Positions 1 through 7,522 of a stretch of 64,000 nt of DNA are shown here, piece after piece. The notes beneath the pieces are model-generated. The model was not told where the DNA came from. It saw only the letters and a program-made list of their open reading frames with translations, and did not search any database. A program made the translations under genes and the position numbers. Every line of letters begins with the position of its first letter. Positions within the stretch are counted from its first letter, which is position 1. The stretch is from JAZDRH01 sp047470865. Its GTDB lineage: Bacteria; Pseudomonadota; Gammaproteobacteria; Pseudomonadales; Pseudomonadaceae. The stretch spans positions 1 to 64,000 of the forward strand of contig NZ_JAZDRH010000008.1 in the NCBI RefSeq assembly GCF_047470865.1. The letters run 5' to 3'.

Positions 1-1050
1 GATGTGGTGCTGGGTGGTTTACGTACTTATATTTTTTCACACACAACCAGCCGTATAGATGTAGAGCTAGGTGCCAAGTTATTTAGGCATATGCTGGCCT
101 TGCCTATTAGTTACTTTGAAACACGCCGTGTGGGTGAAACCGTAGCGCGTGCGCGCGAGCTGGAGCAAATCCGTAACTTTTTAACGGGGCAAACATTAAC
201 TTCTGTTTTAGATTTGATGTTCTCTTTCATTTTTATTGCAGTCATGTGGTACTACAGTGGCTGGCTTACCTTAATTGTGTTGGCATCGCTGCCTTGCTAT
301 GCCTTATGGTCTGCCAGTATTAGCCCTATTTTGCGCGCACGCCTAAACGATAAGTTTGCACGTAACGCTGACAACCAATCCTTTTTAGTCGAATCTGTTT
401 CTGCGGTAGGCACTATTAAGGCCATGGCGGTTGAGCCACAAATGACACGCCGTTGGGATAAGCAATTAGCCGCTTATGTTACTTCAAGCTTTCGAGTAGT
501 ACGTATTGCTACGATTGGTCAGCAAGGCGTGCAGTTTATTCAAAAGATAGTGACGATTGCTATTTTATGGTTAGGTGCCCACTTGGTGATTAGTGGCGAC
601 CTGACTGTTGGCCAGTTAATTGCTTTTAATATGTTAGCGGGGCAAGTAGCCGCACCTATCATTCGCTTAGCCCAGTTATGGCAAGACTTTCAGCAAGTGG
701 GTATTTCTGTAGCGCGCTTAGGCGATATTTTAAACACCCCGACAGAAGCGGCTAAATCTCGCTTAGCCTTGCCACCGATTAAAGGTGATATTCAATTTGA
801 GCATGTAAATTTTCGTTATCGCCCTGATGGCCCACAAATCATTAAAGATTTAAATCTGACGTTTAATGCAGGTGAGGTAATTGGCATTGTAGGACGTTCA
901 GGTTCAGGCAAAAGTACAGTCACTAAATTAGTACAGCGTTTAAGGGCGGTGCTTAATATCTTGTCGTTTCATCATGTACACAGTAGTAATAGGCATCACT
1001 GCTGGTGCATAACACATGTAACACACGCAAATGCAAAGATGCTGAAATGA
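1..1050 (+). pseudogene. Truncated type I secretion ABC transporter (HlyB-like), both ends missing
   Basis: The frame is open from the window edge, so the 5' end lies outside. Residues 1-240 are an ABC transmembrane domain with hydrophobic segments and the typical ALPISYFETRRVGE stretch. The start of the nucleotide-binding domain follows, with Walker A GRSGSGKST near residue 300. After VTKLVQRL (about position 942) the sequence stops resembling the family and runs about 34 unrelated residues to a stop. The ABC signature, Walker B and H-loop are absent, so this copy cannot hydrolyse ATP normally. Known members export RTX-type proteins with a membrane-fusion partner and TolC. I infer a deletion or rearrangement at about 942; no insertion-sequence end is recognisable there. 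Confidence 0.8.
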
Positions 1051-1069
1051 ATTTAGCCTCAGCCATCTA

Positions 1070-1104
1070 TGTACACTGAGTGTTATTTATAAATTCAGTG
1101 TACA
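1070..1104. repeat. Perfect 10-bp inverted repeat in intergenic DNA
   Basis: TGTACACTGA at 1070-1079 is exactly inverted as TCAGTGTACA at 1095-1104, with a 15-base AT-rich loop. It lies between the broken transporter and the split tRNA. It could be an operator, an RNA hairpin or a relic of a mobile-element end. There is no T-tract, so a terminator is less likely. Confidence 0.5.
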
Positions 1105-1143
1105 AGAATGTCTGTTATATGTCTGGTTATGTTTGGGCATGTA

Positions 1144-1175
1144 AAAGCAAAAATACCCGCCTAAACGAGTATTTA
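1144..1175 (-). terminator. Rho-independent terminator of the split host tRNA-Arg
   Basis: Read on the minus strand, AATACTCG and CGGGTATT form an 8-bp stem (one T-G pair) around a 6-base loop. TTTTTGCTTTT follows. It lies about 45 bases past the CCA end of the minus-strand tRNA half, as expected for a native tRNA transcription unit. Confidence 0.6.
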
Positions 1176-1217
1176 TAAGGGTTTTAATGTATGTCTGAGG
1201 ATGTTAAAGCTTAGAAA

Positions 1218-1265
1218 TGGCGCACCCGGCGGGATTCGAACCCACGACCCCTGCCTTCGGAGGGC
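1218..1265 (-). pseudogene. 3' half of host tRNA-Arg(CCG), cut by island
   Basis: Read on the minus strand this is the 3' side of the anticodon arm, variable region, T arm (GGGTTCGAATCCC), acceptor strand CGGGTGC, discriminator G and encoded CCA. Its 5' half is missing here but present at 31078-31118. Joined at the shared 12-base core, the halves form a 77-nt tRNA whose acceptor strands GCACCCG and CGGGTGC pair fully. The gene is therefore split in the anticodon arm by the island. Confidence 0.85.
1254..1265. other. attL core of the genomic island
   Basis: CCTTCGGAGGGC here is identical to 31078-31089. On the left it joins the host tRNA 3' half; on the right, element DNA. The core spans the anticodon loop and the 3' side of the anticodon stem. 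The exact crossover within the core cannot be fixed from sequence alone. Confidence 0.75.
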
Positions 1266-1288
1266 GGGAGTCATCCATTAAATCAATA

Positions 1289-1317
1289 CTTACAGCGGTG
1301 GTCATTTTGTGTATAAT
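1289..1317 (+). promoter_or_regulatory. Promoter of island tRNA-Arg
   Basis: CTTACA at 1289-1294, a 17-bp spacer and a perfect TATAAT at 1312-1317 lie 9 bases before the tRNA. The GC-rich discriminator GCGCGCC is typical of stable-RNA promoters. It lies wholly inside the island, so the replacement tRNA brings its own promoter. Confidence 0.65.
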
Positions 1318-1326
1318 GCGCGCCAC

Positions 1327-1403
1327 GCACCAGTAGCTCAGTTGGATAGAGCGTTGCCCTCCGAAGGCAAAGGCCGTGGGTTCGACTCCCGCCTGGTGCG
1401 CCA
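1327..1403 (+). tRNA. tRNA-Arg(CCG), island-borne complete copy
   Basis: A full 77-nt cloverleaf. Acceptor strands GCACCAG and CTGGTGC pair; the D arm is GCTC/GAGC; the anticodon stem TTGCC/GGCAA holds the loop CTCCGAA with anticodon CCG; the T loop is TTCGACT; CCA is encoded. It differs from the reconstructed host tRNA-Arg(CCG) at about ten positions and lies on the opposite strand, so it is not a simple duplication. The host gene is interrupted, so this copy is probably the functional decoder of CGG codons. Confidence 0.93.
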
Positions 1404-1471
1404 CATCTACTTATTTTTACGTCCATTTTATGACCTCCCCCTGTCTTGGTCACAATCTCTTAAAATTGCCG

Positions 1472-1504
1472 CGGTGACCAAACGGTGACCAAAGTGTGAC
1501 CAAG
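1472..1504. repeat. Three tandem 11-bp repeats, probable integrase arm sites
   Basis: CGGTGACCAAA at 1472-1482 and again at 1483-1493, then GTGTGACCAAG at 1494-1504, with an inverted TTGGTCAC at about 1445-1452. The shared GTGACCAA unit recurs at the other island end (30923-30933). Spacing and position resemble arm-type sites of tyrosine integrases. The 205 bases between the tRNA and the regulator gene hold nothing else recognisable. Confidence 0.5.
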
Positions 1505-1608
1505 TAAAGAAATCTCCAGAATTTCCCTTCCCAAATATTGACCACCACTCAAACTCAGTCACTTTTCTAGTGCCAGCTGTTTTAAGCTGTAAATTTTGAA
1601 TATATAGC

Positions 1609-1866
1609 TTACTTTTCTGAGCTGAACTCTTCCTCCGCCCCCTGCGGTTCTTCAATGTACTCAGCCACCTCATTGGTGTTAACACCGAAATAAGCACACA
1701 GTTTATCGAGCACATCCGTATTGGTAACGTAACCCTTGATATTTGCAATCCTAGATAAGGTAGTACGGTGTATTCCCGTTTTTCTTGATATTTCCTCGTA
1801 AGTGATATTTCTTCCTTCCTGAAACTCTTTTTCAGCCACGAGTTCTTTAAGTCTAAATCTGATCAT
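1609..1866 (-). CDS. XRE/Cro-CI family transcriptional regulator
   Basis: An 85-residue protein with a helix-turn-helix at about residues 20-45 (ITYEEISRKTGIHRTTLSRI) and an acidic tail. Such proteins repress integrase/excisionase promoters in integrative elements. It is transcribed divergently from the excisionase gene, and the 180-base gap carries an inverted repeat TGTAGC-N6-GCTACA overlapping the opposing promoter. That layout suggests a compact maintenance switch. RBS-like GGAGAG precedes the start. The target site is inferred. Confidence 0.75.
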   Translation of the reverse strand: MIRFRLKELVAEKEFQEGRNITYEEISRKTGIHRTTLSRIANIKGYVTNTDVLDKLCAYFGVNTNEVAEYIEEPQGAEEEFSSEK

Positions 1867-1979
1867 TACAGCTCTCCTGTTATTCGCTTTATTCTATCCT
1901 GACGACCATATTTTCGCACCTATAAAACCTCCTCTGCAGCTTCAGTGGCATCAATGTCGCTTAAAAGCTACAAAAGAGC

Positions 1980-2023
1980 TTGACAGGCACATTTTTAGCT
2001 ATTAATGTAGCTTCAACGCTACA
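1980..2023 (+). promoter_or_regulatory. Promoter and operator-like palindrome for xis-int
   Basis: TTGACA at 1980-1985, a 17-bp spacer and TAATGT at 2003-2008. The perfect inverted repeat TGTAGC (2006-2011) / GCTACA (2018-2023) overlaps the -10 box and start region. A further GCTACA half site lies near 1967. Repression by the adjacent XRE protein is the simplest reading. Confidence 0.5.
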
Positions 2024-2047
2024 GAAGAACCTCGAAAGGAGCTTGGA

Positions 2048-2260
2048 ATGAAAAACACATACTTAACCACTGATGAACTTGCTGCGCGCATTAAATATGA
2101 CGCACGCACCATCCGTAACCAGCTGAAAGACTCTGTTTTGCTGGAAGGCATTCATTACATTCGCCCGTTTGGAGGGCGGAAAATTTTGTACTTGTGGGAA
2201 AAAATCGAACAGGACATGTTCAAGCCACCCGCGCTCGATGTGGCGACGGGTTTACAGTAA
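2048..2260 (+). CDS. Excisionase-like small helix-turn-helix protein
   Basis: A 70-residue protein. Residues 5-55 look like a winged-helix/MerR-type DNA-binding fold (YLTTDELAARIKYDARTIRN, then a basic GGRKILYLWEKIE), as in small recombination directionality factors that bend attachment-site DNA and favour excision. A strong AAGGAG precedes the ATG. It ends 18 bases before the integrase gene and is surely co-transcribed with it. It could instead be only a regulator; no direct evidence separates the roles. Confidence 0.65.
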   Translation: MKNTYLTTDELAARIKYDARTIRNQLKDSVLLEGIHYIRPFGGRKILYLWEKIEQDMFKPPALDVATGLQ

Positions 2261-2278
2261 CTGAGAGGAGGGGGAACT

Positions 2279-3496
2279 ATGGCTTCTATTAATGTTAGAA
2301 ACGGCAGGCTCCAAGCAGATTTTCGCTATAAGGGCCGTCGATGCCGTGAACTGACCCGGTATACAGACACTGCAGCCAACCGCAAAAAGCTAGAGAAAAT
2401 CTTAGAGCGCATGGAAGCAGAAATTTTGCTAGGCACATTCGTATACCGAAATTACTTTCCTAAGAGCGCTCGAGCTGACTTGTTTGATGAGCTTGAAAGC
2501 AAGCTGCATGCAGCCCGTCAAGGAGCAAACGGTCAGGCTGGCAACATTCCAACCTTCGCTGAGTTTACCGAAATTTGGCTATCAGAGAAGCAGGTGGAGT
2601 GGCGAGACAGTCACTACAGGACTGTAACGGGATCCCTTAAATCCTACGCTCTACCTTTTTTCGGGGATAAAAAACTCAGCGACATCACCAAAGCTGAAGT
2701 TCTGCAATTTCGTACAAATCTCGCCAAAGAACCGTTACGAAAAGACAGCCCATTAAAAGCTTCCACTGTAAACAAGGTAATCACCCCAATAAGGATGATC
2801 ATGAATGAAGCCGCTGAGCGTTACGATATTAACTCACCTTTCCGTGGAGTTAAATCATTAAAAATTCAACGCACGGATATAGAGCCCTTTTCATTAGAAG
2901 AGGTGAGTAAGTTTTTAACCCATGTGCGTAAGGATTTTCAAGCGTATTACACCGTGCGCTTTTTCACCGGCATGCGTACCGGTGAAATCGACGGGCTACG
3001 CTGGAAGTATATCGATTTTGAAAGACGACAAATCCTGATCCGAGAAACAGTGGTCAACACCCAAATGACCTACACCAAAAATGATGGCTCACAACGCGAG
3101 ATCCACATGTCGCAACCCGTTTTTGATGCCTTGCAGGCTCAGCGTGAAGTGACCGGTGATAAAGAGTTCGTGTTCTGCAACCGTGACGGTAATCCACTGT
3201 ACCACCGCAATGTGACACGCAGAGTTTGGCATCCGACACTGCGTTACTTGGGGATAAAACGTCGACCCCCTTATCAAACCCGTCATACCGCAGCCACTCT
3301 TTGGCTGGCTGCCGGTGAAACACCTGAATGGATTGCGCGGCAAATGGGTCATACCACCACAGAAATGTTGTTTCGAGTGTACTCACGCTATGTGCCTAAC
3401 CTTACCCGTCAAGACGGTTCGGCATTTGATCGCCTGCTTGCCAGTGAGCTCAATCAAACTGCAAAGGAAGAGGAAAAGGAGACTGCTGATGCTTAA
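2279..3496 (+). CDS. Tyrosine-type site-specific integrase
   Basis: A 405-residue phage/ICE-type integrase. The N-terminus (about 1-65) resembles the arm-binding DUF3596 domain, the SAM-like core-binding domain is about 90-190, and the catalytic domain about 205-385. Catalytic residues are visible: Arg233 (TGMRTGE), Tyr332 with Arg335 (YQTRHT, tyrosine replacing the usual first His), His358 (MGHTTTE) and nucleophile Tyr368 (VYSRY). It is likely the enzyme that joined the island to tRNA-Arg, because it lies about 1 kb from attL with excisionase and arm-like repeats. RBS GAGAGGAGGGGG precedes the ATG. The end overlaps the next gene by 8 bases. Confidence 0.92.
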   Translation: MASINVRNGRLQADFRYKGRRCRELTRYTDTAANRKKLEKILERMEAEILLGTFVYRNYFPKSARADLFDELESKLHAARQGANGQAGNIPTFAEFTEIWLSEKQVEWRDSHYRTVTGSLKSYALPFFGDKKLSDITKAEVLQFRTNLAKEPLRKDSPLKASTVNKVITPIRMIMNEAAERYDINSPFRGVKSLKIQRTDIEPFSLEEVSKFLTHVRKDFQAYYTVRFFTGMRTGEIDGLRWKYIDFERRQILIRETVVNTQMTYTKNDGSQREIHMSQPVFDALQAQREVTGDKEFVFCNRDGNPLYHRNVTRRVWHPTLRYLGIKRRPPYQTRHTAATLWLAAGETPEWIARQMGHTTTEMLFRVYSRYVPNLTRQDGSAFDRLLASELNQTAKEEEKETADA

Positions 3497-3734
3497 CTTG
3501 AATGGACAAACTCACCGACGTTTAGCTGAAGCCATGCAGCAAGCCATGCTGATTCCTGAGGGCGATGAACTTGTTTTTGTAATTGGCAGGGGTAATGAGA
3601 GTAGCAACCTTGAAGCACTAGAGACATGGGTTAAAGAGTCACTTGATGTGCTCGAAGATGATCTGGCATTAGCCGTGCTACCTCTTTTACTTAATCGTTT
3701 AGGGCAAACAATCAATCACTGGAGTCCCGTCTGA
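3489..3734 (+). CDS. Small hypothetical protein, integrase operon
   Basis: An 81-residue acidic protein starting inside the last codons of the integrase (RBS GGAAAAGGAG within that gene), so translational coupling is likely. No recognised domain; it has no membrane segment and is probably helical. The frame is open further upstream inside the integrase, but the ATG at 3489 has the good RBS. Function unknown. Confidence 0.6.
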   Translation: MLNLNGQTHRRLAEAMQQAMLIPEGDELVFVIGRGNESSNLEALETWVKESLDVLEDDLALAVLPLLLNRLGQTINHWSPV

Positions 3735-3811
3735 TGAGCCTATTTGAATGTGGACAAGATGGCCCAGTATTTGAGCATCTAATTCAATCTGAACTTCTGC
3801 TGGAGGGGTAG
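3734..3811 (+). CDS. Candidate 25-residue protein between coupled small genes
   Basis: The ATG overlaps the previous stop (TGATG) and the frame runs 25 codons (begins MSLFECGQDG) to TAG at 3809-3811. The GGAGGGG at its end serves as the RBS of the next gene. Its only support is the seamless stop-start packing; it may be merely a leader that couples translation. Confidence 0.35.
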   Translation: MSLFECGQDGPVFEHLIQSELLLEG

Positions 3812-3814
3812 TGT

Positions 3815-4063
3815 ATGCAACAGGTACTCACTAAAAACGAACGAGCGCCGCAATTAACTGCCAGAAATGTTGCGATTTGGCTTATCAACTATTACAGCAT
3901 TGTGCGCGGCAATGAGCTGTCTCTGTACTGGGGGCTTCCGTACTGGGTAGACAATTACGAGGCTATCAGAATATGGGTAGAAAACTTAATGCAAGAGCCT
4001 CGACCTGCAGGGCGCACATTAGGGGATGTGCGGCTGCAGTTTGAAGACAGGCTGCCCATTTAA
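3815..4063 (+). CDS. Small hypothetical protein
   Basis: An 82-residue protein rich in aromatic residues (IWLINYYSIVRGNELSLYWG). No family recognised. It sits three bases after the 25-codon frame with an overlapping GGAGGGG RBS, closing the integrase transcription unit; a GC-rich hairpin follows at 4081. Accessory proteins of this size beside integrases are common, but nothing here gives a role. Confidence 0.6.
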   Translation: MQQVLTKNERAPQLTARNVAIWLINYYSIVRGNELSLYWGLPYWVDNYEAIRIWVENLMQEPRPAGRTLGDVRLQFEDRLPI

Positions 4064-4080
4064 TAAAGTAGACTGTCCTT

Positions 4081-4110
4081 GCGCCCTGCAACTCACTTAC
4101 CGCAGGGCGC
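4081..4110 (+). terminator. GC-rich hairpin after the integrase unit
   Basis: GCGCCCTGC and GCAGGGCGC form a perfect 9-bp stem around a 12-base loop, 17 bases after the last small gene. There is no run of T after it, so termination would be weak or Rho-assisted. Confidence 0.45.
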
Positions 4111-4165
4111 AGATACTTGTCACAGCAGTTAGGTATTAAACCGCAAAGCTAACAAGAAAAACAGC

Positions 4166-4217
4166 ATGACGCTTTGTAGCCGACATCACTCAGGTAGATC
4201 TTGGCTACAAGCGTCAT
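4166..4217. repeat. Long near-perfect inverted repeat upstream of interrupted gene
   Basis: ATGACGCTTTGTAGCC at 4166-4181 is matched by GGCTACAAGCGTCAT at 4203-4217 with a single extra T and a 21-base loop. It ends 18 bases before the start of the interrupted gene, beside its RBS (AAAGGTG), so it could fold in the mRNA leader or bind a protein. Confidence 0.5.
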
Positions 4218-4806
4218 ACTCACAAAGGTGCCCGTATGGAATCTACGCAACTAATCAAACTCATTGAGATATTGGCATGGCCGCTTACGGTGCTTGCTAT
4301 TGCTTCCGTGTTAAGGTCGCCAGTGATAAAGCTAATCGCACGAATTAATGCCGTTGAAGCAGGAGGTGTTCGAGCTGAGTTTGGGGTGGGTATGATTGAA
4401 GTGCGTCAGATTAATCAAGAGAATAAATTTGGAAAAAAACCAGGCGTTTATGATTCAAAAGGAAGTCAGTTACAGCGTTTAGCCGAGCACTCTCCTAACG
4501 GTGCGGTGGTAGATGCTTGGCGTGAAGTCGAGCTTGCAACAATATCCGCGGCATTGCATAACGGTTTAAATGTCAGAGGTGGCACAGGTCGCGTATCTGG
4601 AAACGCAGCAGCGAAACAACTCCAAGCCCAAGGGCTCATAAGCCAATCAGCCTACGACCTGTATACAAAGCTTAAAGACCTTAGAAACAAAGCTGTAAAC
4701 AGTGCCCAAATAATCGAAACATCGTAAGCGCCCTTAAATCAGCATCTTTTAAGCCAACCTATACAGCTTCACACTAATACCTGTCTTTTTCAAAGAGGTA
4801 TTAGCG

Positions 4807-5112
4807 ATGACATCACAAGAACGTCAGCAGTTTTGGCAGCAACATATTGATGCCTGGCAAGCATCGGATTTATCCGGTGCTGCGTTTTGCAAACAGCATG
4901 ATTTGAATTATGCACAATTTAATTATTGGCGTAGAAAGTTTCAGCCGGTAGACGCGGTTGCAAAGTCTGCTGGTTTTGCTCAGGTTACGCAGCTAGCGAC
5001 CTCGACTAGCAGTGCTGATGGGTTGGGTGTTCATCTGCCCAGCGGCATAAGTTTTTCTGGAGTGAATGCAGGTAATCTCGATGTAGTGCTGGCGATGCTG
5101 AGGCAGTTGTAA
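4807..5112 (+). CDS. tnpA: IS66-family accessory protein TnpA
   Basis: A 101-residue protein of the IS66 Orf1 family. The N-terminal helix-turn-helix part reads FWQQHIDAWQASDLSGAAFC, followed by the characteristic YAQFNYWRRKFQ. Needed with TnpB for efficient IS66 transposition, probably through DNA binding. Its stop overlaps the TnpB start by one base, giving coupled translation. It lies 83 bases inside the left terminal repeat and appears intact. Confidence 0.9.
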   Translation: MTSQERQQFWQQHIDAWQASDLSGAAFCKQHDLNYAQFNYWRRKFQPVDAVAKSAGFAQVTQLATSTSSADGLGVHLPSGISFSGVNAGNLDVVLAMLRQL

Positions 5113-5480
5113 TGAAGGTGCGTTATTTACGGCCAGCCAAGCAGATGCCGGAAATTTATCTGTACCGTGCGCCGGTGGATTTTAGGAAGCAAGCCAATGG
5201 CTTGGCTTTGCTGGTTGAGCAAGAGCTTGGTCATAACCCGTTCAGCGGTGCGTTATATGCCTTTACCAATCGCCAGCGCAACAAAATCAAATGCGTGATG
5301 TTGGAAGACAATGGTTTTGTCATGTACTACAAGGCGCTGGCCGAGGAAAAATTCAAGTGGCCTAGGCCTGCCGATGAGCTGTTAGCCTTAACGGGCGAGC
5401 AAATAAATTGGCTGCTGGATGGTTACGATATCAGCCTCTTTAAAGGCCATAAAAAACTGCACTACAACAGCCTTGGCTAG
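5112..5480 (+). CDS. tnpB: IS66-family accessory protein TnpB
   Basis: A 122-residue IS66 Orf2 family protein of normal length, with the family hallmark VDFRKQANGLALLV near residue 18 and YALTNRQRNKIK-like and FKWPRP segments after it. It is an accessory factor for IS66 transposition with undefined biochemical role. Translation is coupled to TnpA; tnpC starts 68 bases after its stop. No defect seen. Confidence 0.92.
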   Translation: MKVRYLRPAKQMPEIYLYRAPVDFRKQANGLALLVEQELGHNPFSGALYAFTNRQRNKIKCVMLEDNGFVMYYKALAEEKFKWPRPADELLALTGEQINWLLDGYDISLFKGHKKLHYNSLG

Positions 5481-5548
5481 CCTGATTTCACTGGGTTTTG
5501 GCTGCTTTTAAGGGTGCTTTTGGTGGCGGGTTTTGCTATAATTTCGGC

Positions 5549-7148
5549 ATGAAAAAACAGCCCAAACCGACCATTAAAACCCCAGATTTAAGCGGCCTTA
5601 GTGCCGCTGAATTGCGTTTGGTTGTGGCACAGTTTCAAGCTGTTATTGATGAGCAGAACACTGCTTTGCAAGATGCCCATCGCCGTATTGAACTGCTGGA
5701 AGAAATGAACCGTCTGCTGAAAACACAGAAATTCAGTGCCAGCAGTGAAAAATCTAAATTTCAGCTCAACCTCTTTGATGAAATCGAGCTCGAAGCCCAA
5801 CTCGATGAGCTGTTTGAGTCCCTGCCTGAATTGCCAGATGAGGGCGAAGGCATTGCCCAGCAACGCAAAGAGCGCCAGACACGCAAGCGTGGTTTTTCTG
5901 CAAGCCTTGTGCGTGAGCGCATTGAACATAAGCTCACTGAACTAGAAAAAGCCGGCGCTAGTAAAACCTTCTTCACTAAAGTAAAAGAAGAGCTGCACTA
6001 CATTCCAGCGCAACTCAAAGTGCTGGAGCACTGGCAAGAAAAAGCCGTGTTTCCCTCTGAAAACAACGCATCAGAAGAACAGATCGTAGCTGCGCAGCGA
6101 CCAGTGCACCCCTTTGGTAAGTGCTCGGTGACCACTTCGCTGATTGCCCATGTGATTGCCGACAAATACCAATACGGTATGCCGTTATATCGCCAAGAGA
6201 GTAAATTTAAAGGCTTGGGCCAGCCGATTTATCGCAATAACATGGCGCAATGGTGCATACGCTTTGCTGACGAAGCCAAGCCTCTGTTGCACTTAGTGCG
6301 CGAGGTGCAAAACAGCGGTAATTACTTGCAAGCGGATGAAACCCGTCTGCAGGTGCTGAAAGAAGACGGTAAAACAGCACAATCGGATAAATGGATGTGG
6401 GTTATCCGTGGCGGACCGCCCGAAAAACAGAGTGTTCTTTTTGAATACGATCCTTCACGTGCAGGCAGTGTGGCTGTGCGCTTGCTGGATGATTTTGAAG
6501 GCGTGCTGCAAGCCGATGGCTATTCTGGTTATAGCACGGTCTGCAAAGCCAATTCGATTACGCGCATTGGCTGCTGGGATCACGCACGACGTAAATTTGT
6601 TGAGGCCGATAAAAGCGCTGATTCTAAGGCTAAAGCCAAGACAGGCACCGTAAGCAAAGCCGATGTAGCGCTTAGTTACCATCCGCAAACTCTATCGCAT
6701 AGAAAGCAACATAGCTGACAAAACCGATGAAGAGCGTTTAAAGGCACGGCAAGAAATCAGCCTGCCAATACTCAACGAGTTTAAACAATGGCTTGAGAAA
6801 AACGCTGGCAAAGTGATGAAAGGTAGCGCGCTCAGAAAAGCCATCGACTACACCTTAAACCAATGGCCATACCTGGAAGGCTACTGCGAACGCGGCGACC
6901 TTAAGATCAGTAACGCCTTGGCAGAAAATGCCATCCGACCCTTCGCCATTGGCCGTAAGAACTGGTTATTTGCCGACACTCGTAAAGGCGCAGAAGCCAG
7001 CGCTGCTTGTTACTCACTGATAGAAACCGCCAAAGCAAATAGCATCGATCCACAAGGCTACATCAAGCATATCCTTGACCACATTGGCGAGGCTGACACA
7101 TTAGAAAAGCTCGAAGCTCTGCTGCCTTGGAACGTGGAACTGGGTTAA
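5549..7148 (+). pseudogene. tnpC: IS66-family transposase TnpC, frameshifted
   Basis: The first frame runs from ATG 5549 to a stop at 6718. It carries the N-terminal leucine-rich region, a central zinc-binding part and two catalytic aspartates (LQADETRLQ and LQADGYSGYS). The second part continues in another frame with TIRKLYRIESNIADKTDEE from about 6678 to 7148 and holds the catalytic glutamate (LAENAIRPFAIGRKNW). One extra T in the TT at 6676-6677 explains the shift. No slippery heptamer is evident, so a true mutation or sequencing error is likelier than programmed frameshifting. Restored length would be about 532 residues, usual for the family. Confidence 0.88.
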
Positions 7149-7275
7149 GCTAAGCGCCCGTTTACTGGGGTGCTGATTTAAGGGCGCTTACGAAACATCA
7201 GATGCGAAAGAATACTCTTTGGCTGCATTAGAGTTGGCCTCAAAGTTTCGAGAGTTCAGCCATACGCCTGATTAG

Positions 7276-7522
7276 CACCGTTTGAATCACATTGGCGGTT
7301 AATTAAGTCGAACCTATCGGGTTAGGTTGTAGATCTGCGTGGGTCATTGTTAAGGACTTTCACAAGAAGAAAGTGTATCCTCTTCTTTTTTGGTAAATTT
7401 CTATACAGTTTTCATTATATCAATGTCTTAGGCTATTTTTTGCTCAATATGCTGGGCTCAACGTAGGCCGCTAGTACTTAATAAATGTCTGGTCTAAATC
7501 AGGTCTTGTTCAGGAGGAAAAG
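7276..7522 (+). promoter_or_regulatory. Leader of the polysaccharide operon; weak hairpin, no clear promoter
   Basis: About 250 non-coding, AT-rich bases before manC. AAGAAGA (7364-7370) and TCTTCTT (7381-7387) form a weak stem followed by Ts, possibly ending transcription of the interrupted gene. I see no convincing -35/-10 pair and no JUMPstart/ops element. AGGAGG at 7512-7517 is the manC RBS. Confidence 0.35.

Larger units (their letters stand above)
4724..7191 (+). mobile_element. IS66-family insertion sequence, complete ends, 2468 bp
   Basis: Perfect 21-bp terminal inverted repeats begin GTAAGCGCCCTTAAATCA at 4724 and end with the complement at 7191. The 8-bp target duplication GAAACATC flanks both ends (4716-4723 and 7192-7199), the size expected for IS66. 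It contains the tnpA, tnpB and tnpC set. tnpC is frameshifted, so the copy is probably unable to move by itself. Intact ends and direct repeats point to recent insertion. Confidence 0.92.
4236..7275 (+). pseudogene. Membrane-anchored DUF4145-like protein, split by IS66-family element
   Basis: The coding parts are 4236-4723 and 7200-7275. Removing the insertion and one copy of the 8-bp duplication joins ...SAQIIETS to DAKEYSLAALELASKF... and a TAG at 7273-7275, giving about 187 residues. An N-terminal membrane segment (about residues 8-26) is followed by a soluble helical domain. The ending (YDLYTKLKDLRNKAVN, then EYSLAALELASKF) resembles DUF4145-type proteins found near defence or mobility genes; that assignment is tentative. 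As it stands the protein ends at a TAA straddling the insertion, so it may persist as a 163-residue form. Confidence 0.7.

Noticed and set aside
1204..1404. Minus-strand open frame covering both tRNA sequences
   Set aside because: It is made of tRNA-derived bases read as codons; the RNA structure explains the sequence completely.
3054..3386. Antisense open frames inside the integrase gene
   Set aside because: No RBS, no family match, and the overlapping integrase has full catalytic residues.
5549..7148. Programmed frameshift in the IS66 transposase
   Set aside because: No slippery heptamer or following structure at 6676-6677, and IS66 TnpC proteins are normally encoded in a single frame.
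7276..7522. JUMPstart/ops antitermination element before the polysaccharide cluster
   Set aside because: GGCGGTTAATT near 7292 only partly resembles the ops core GGCGGTAGCGT and the rest of the element is missing.
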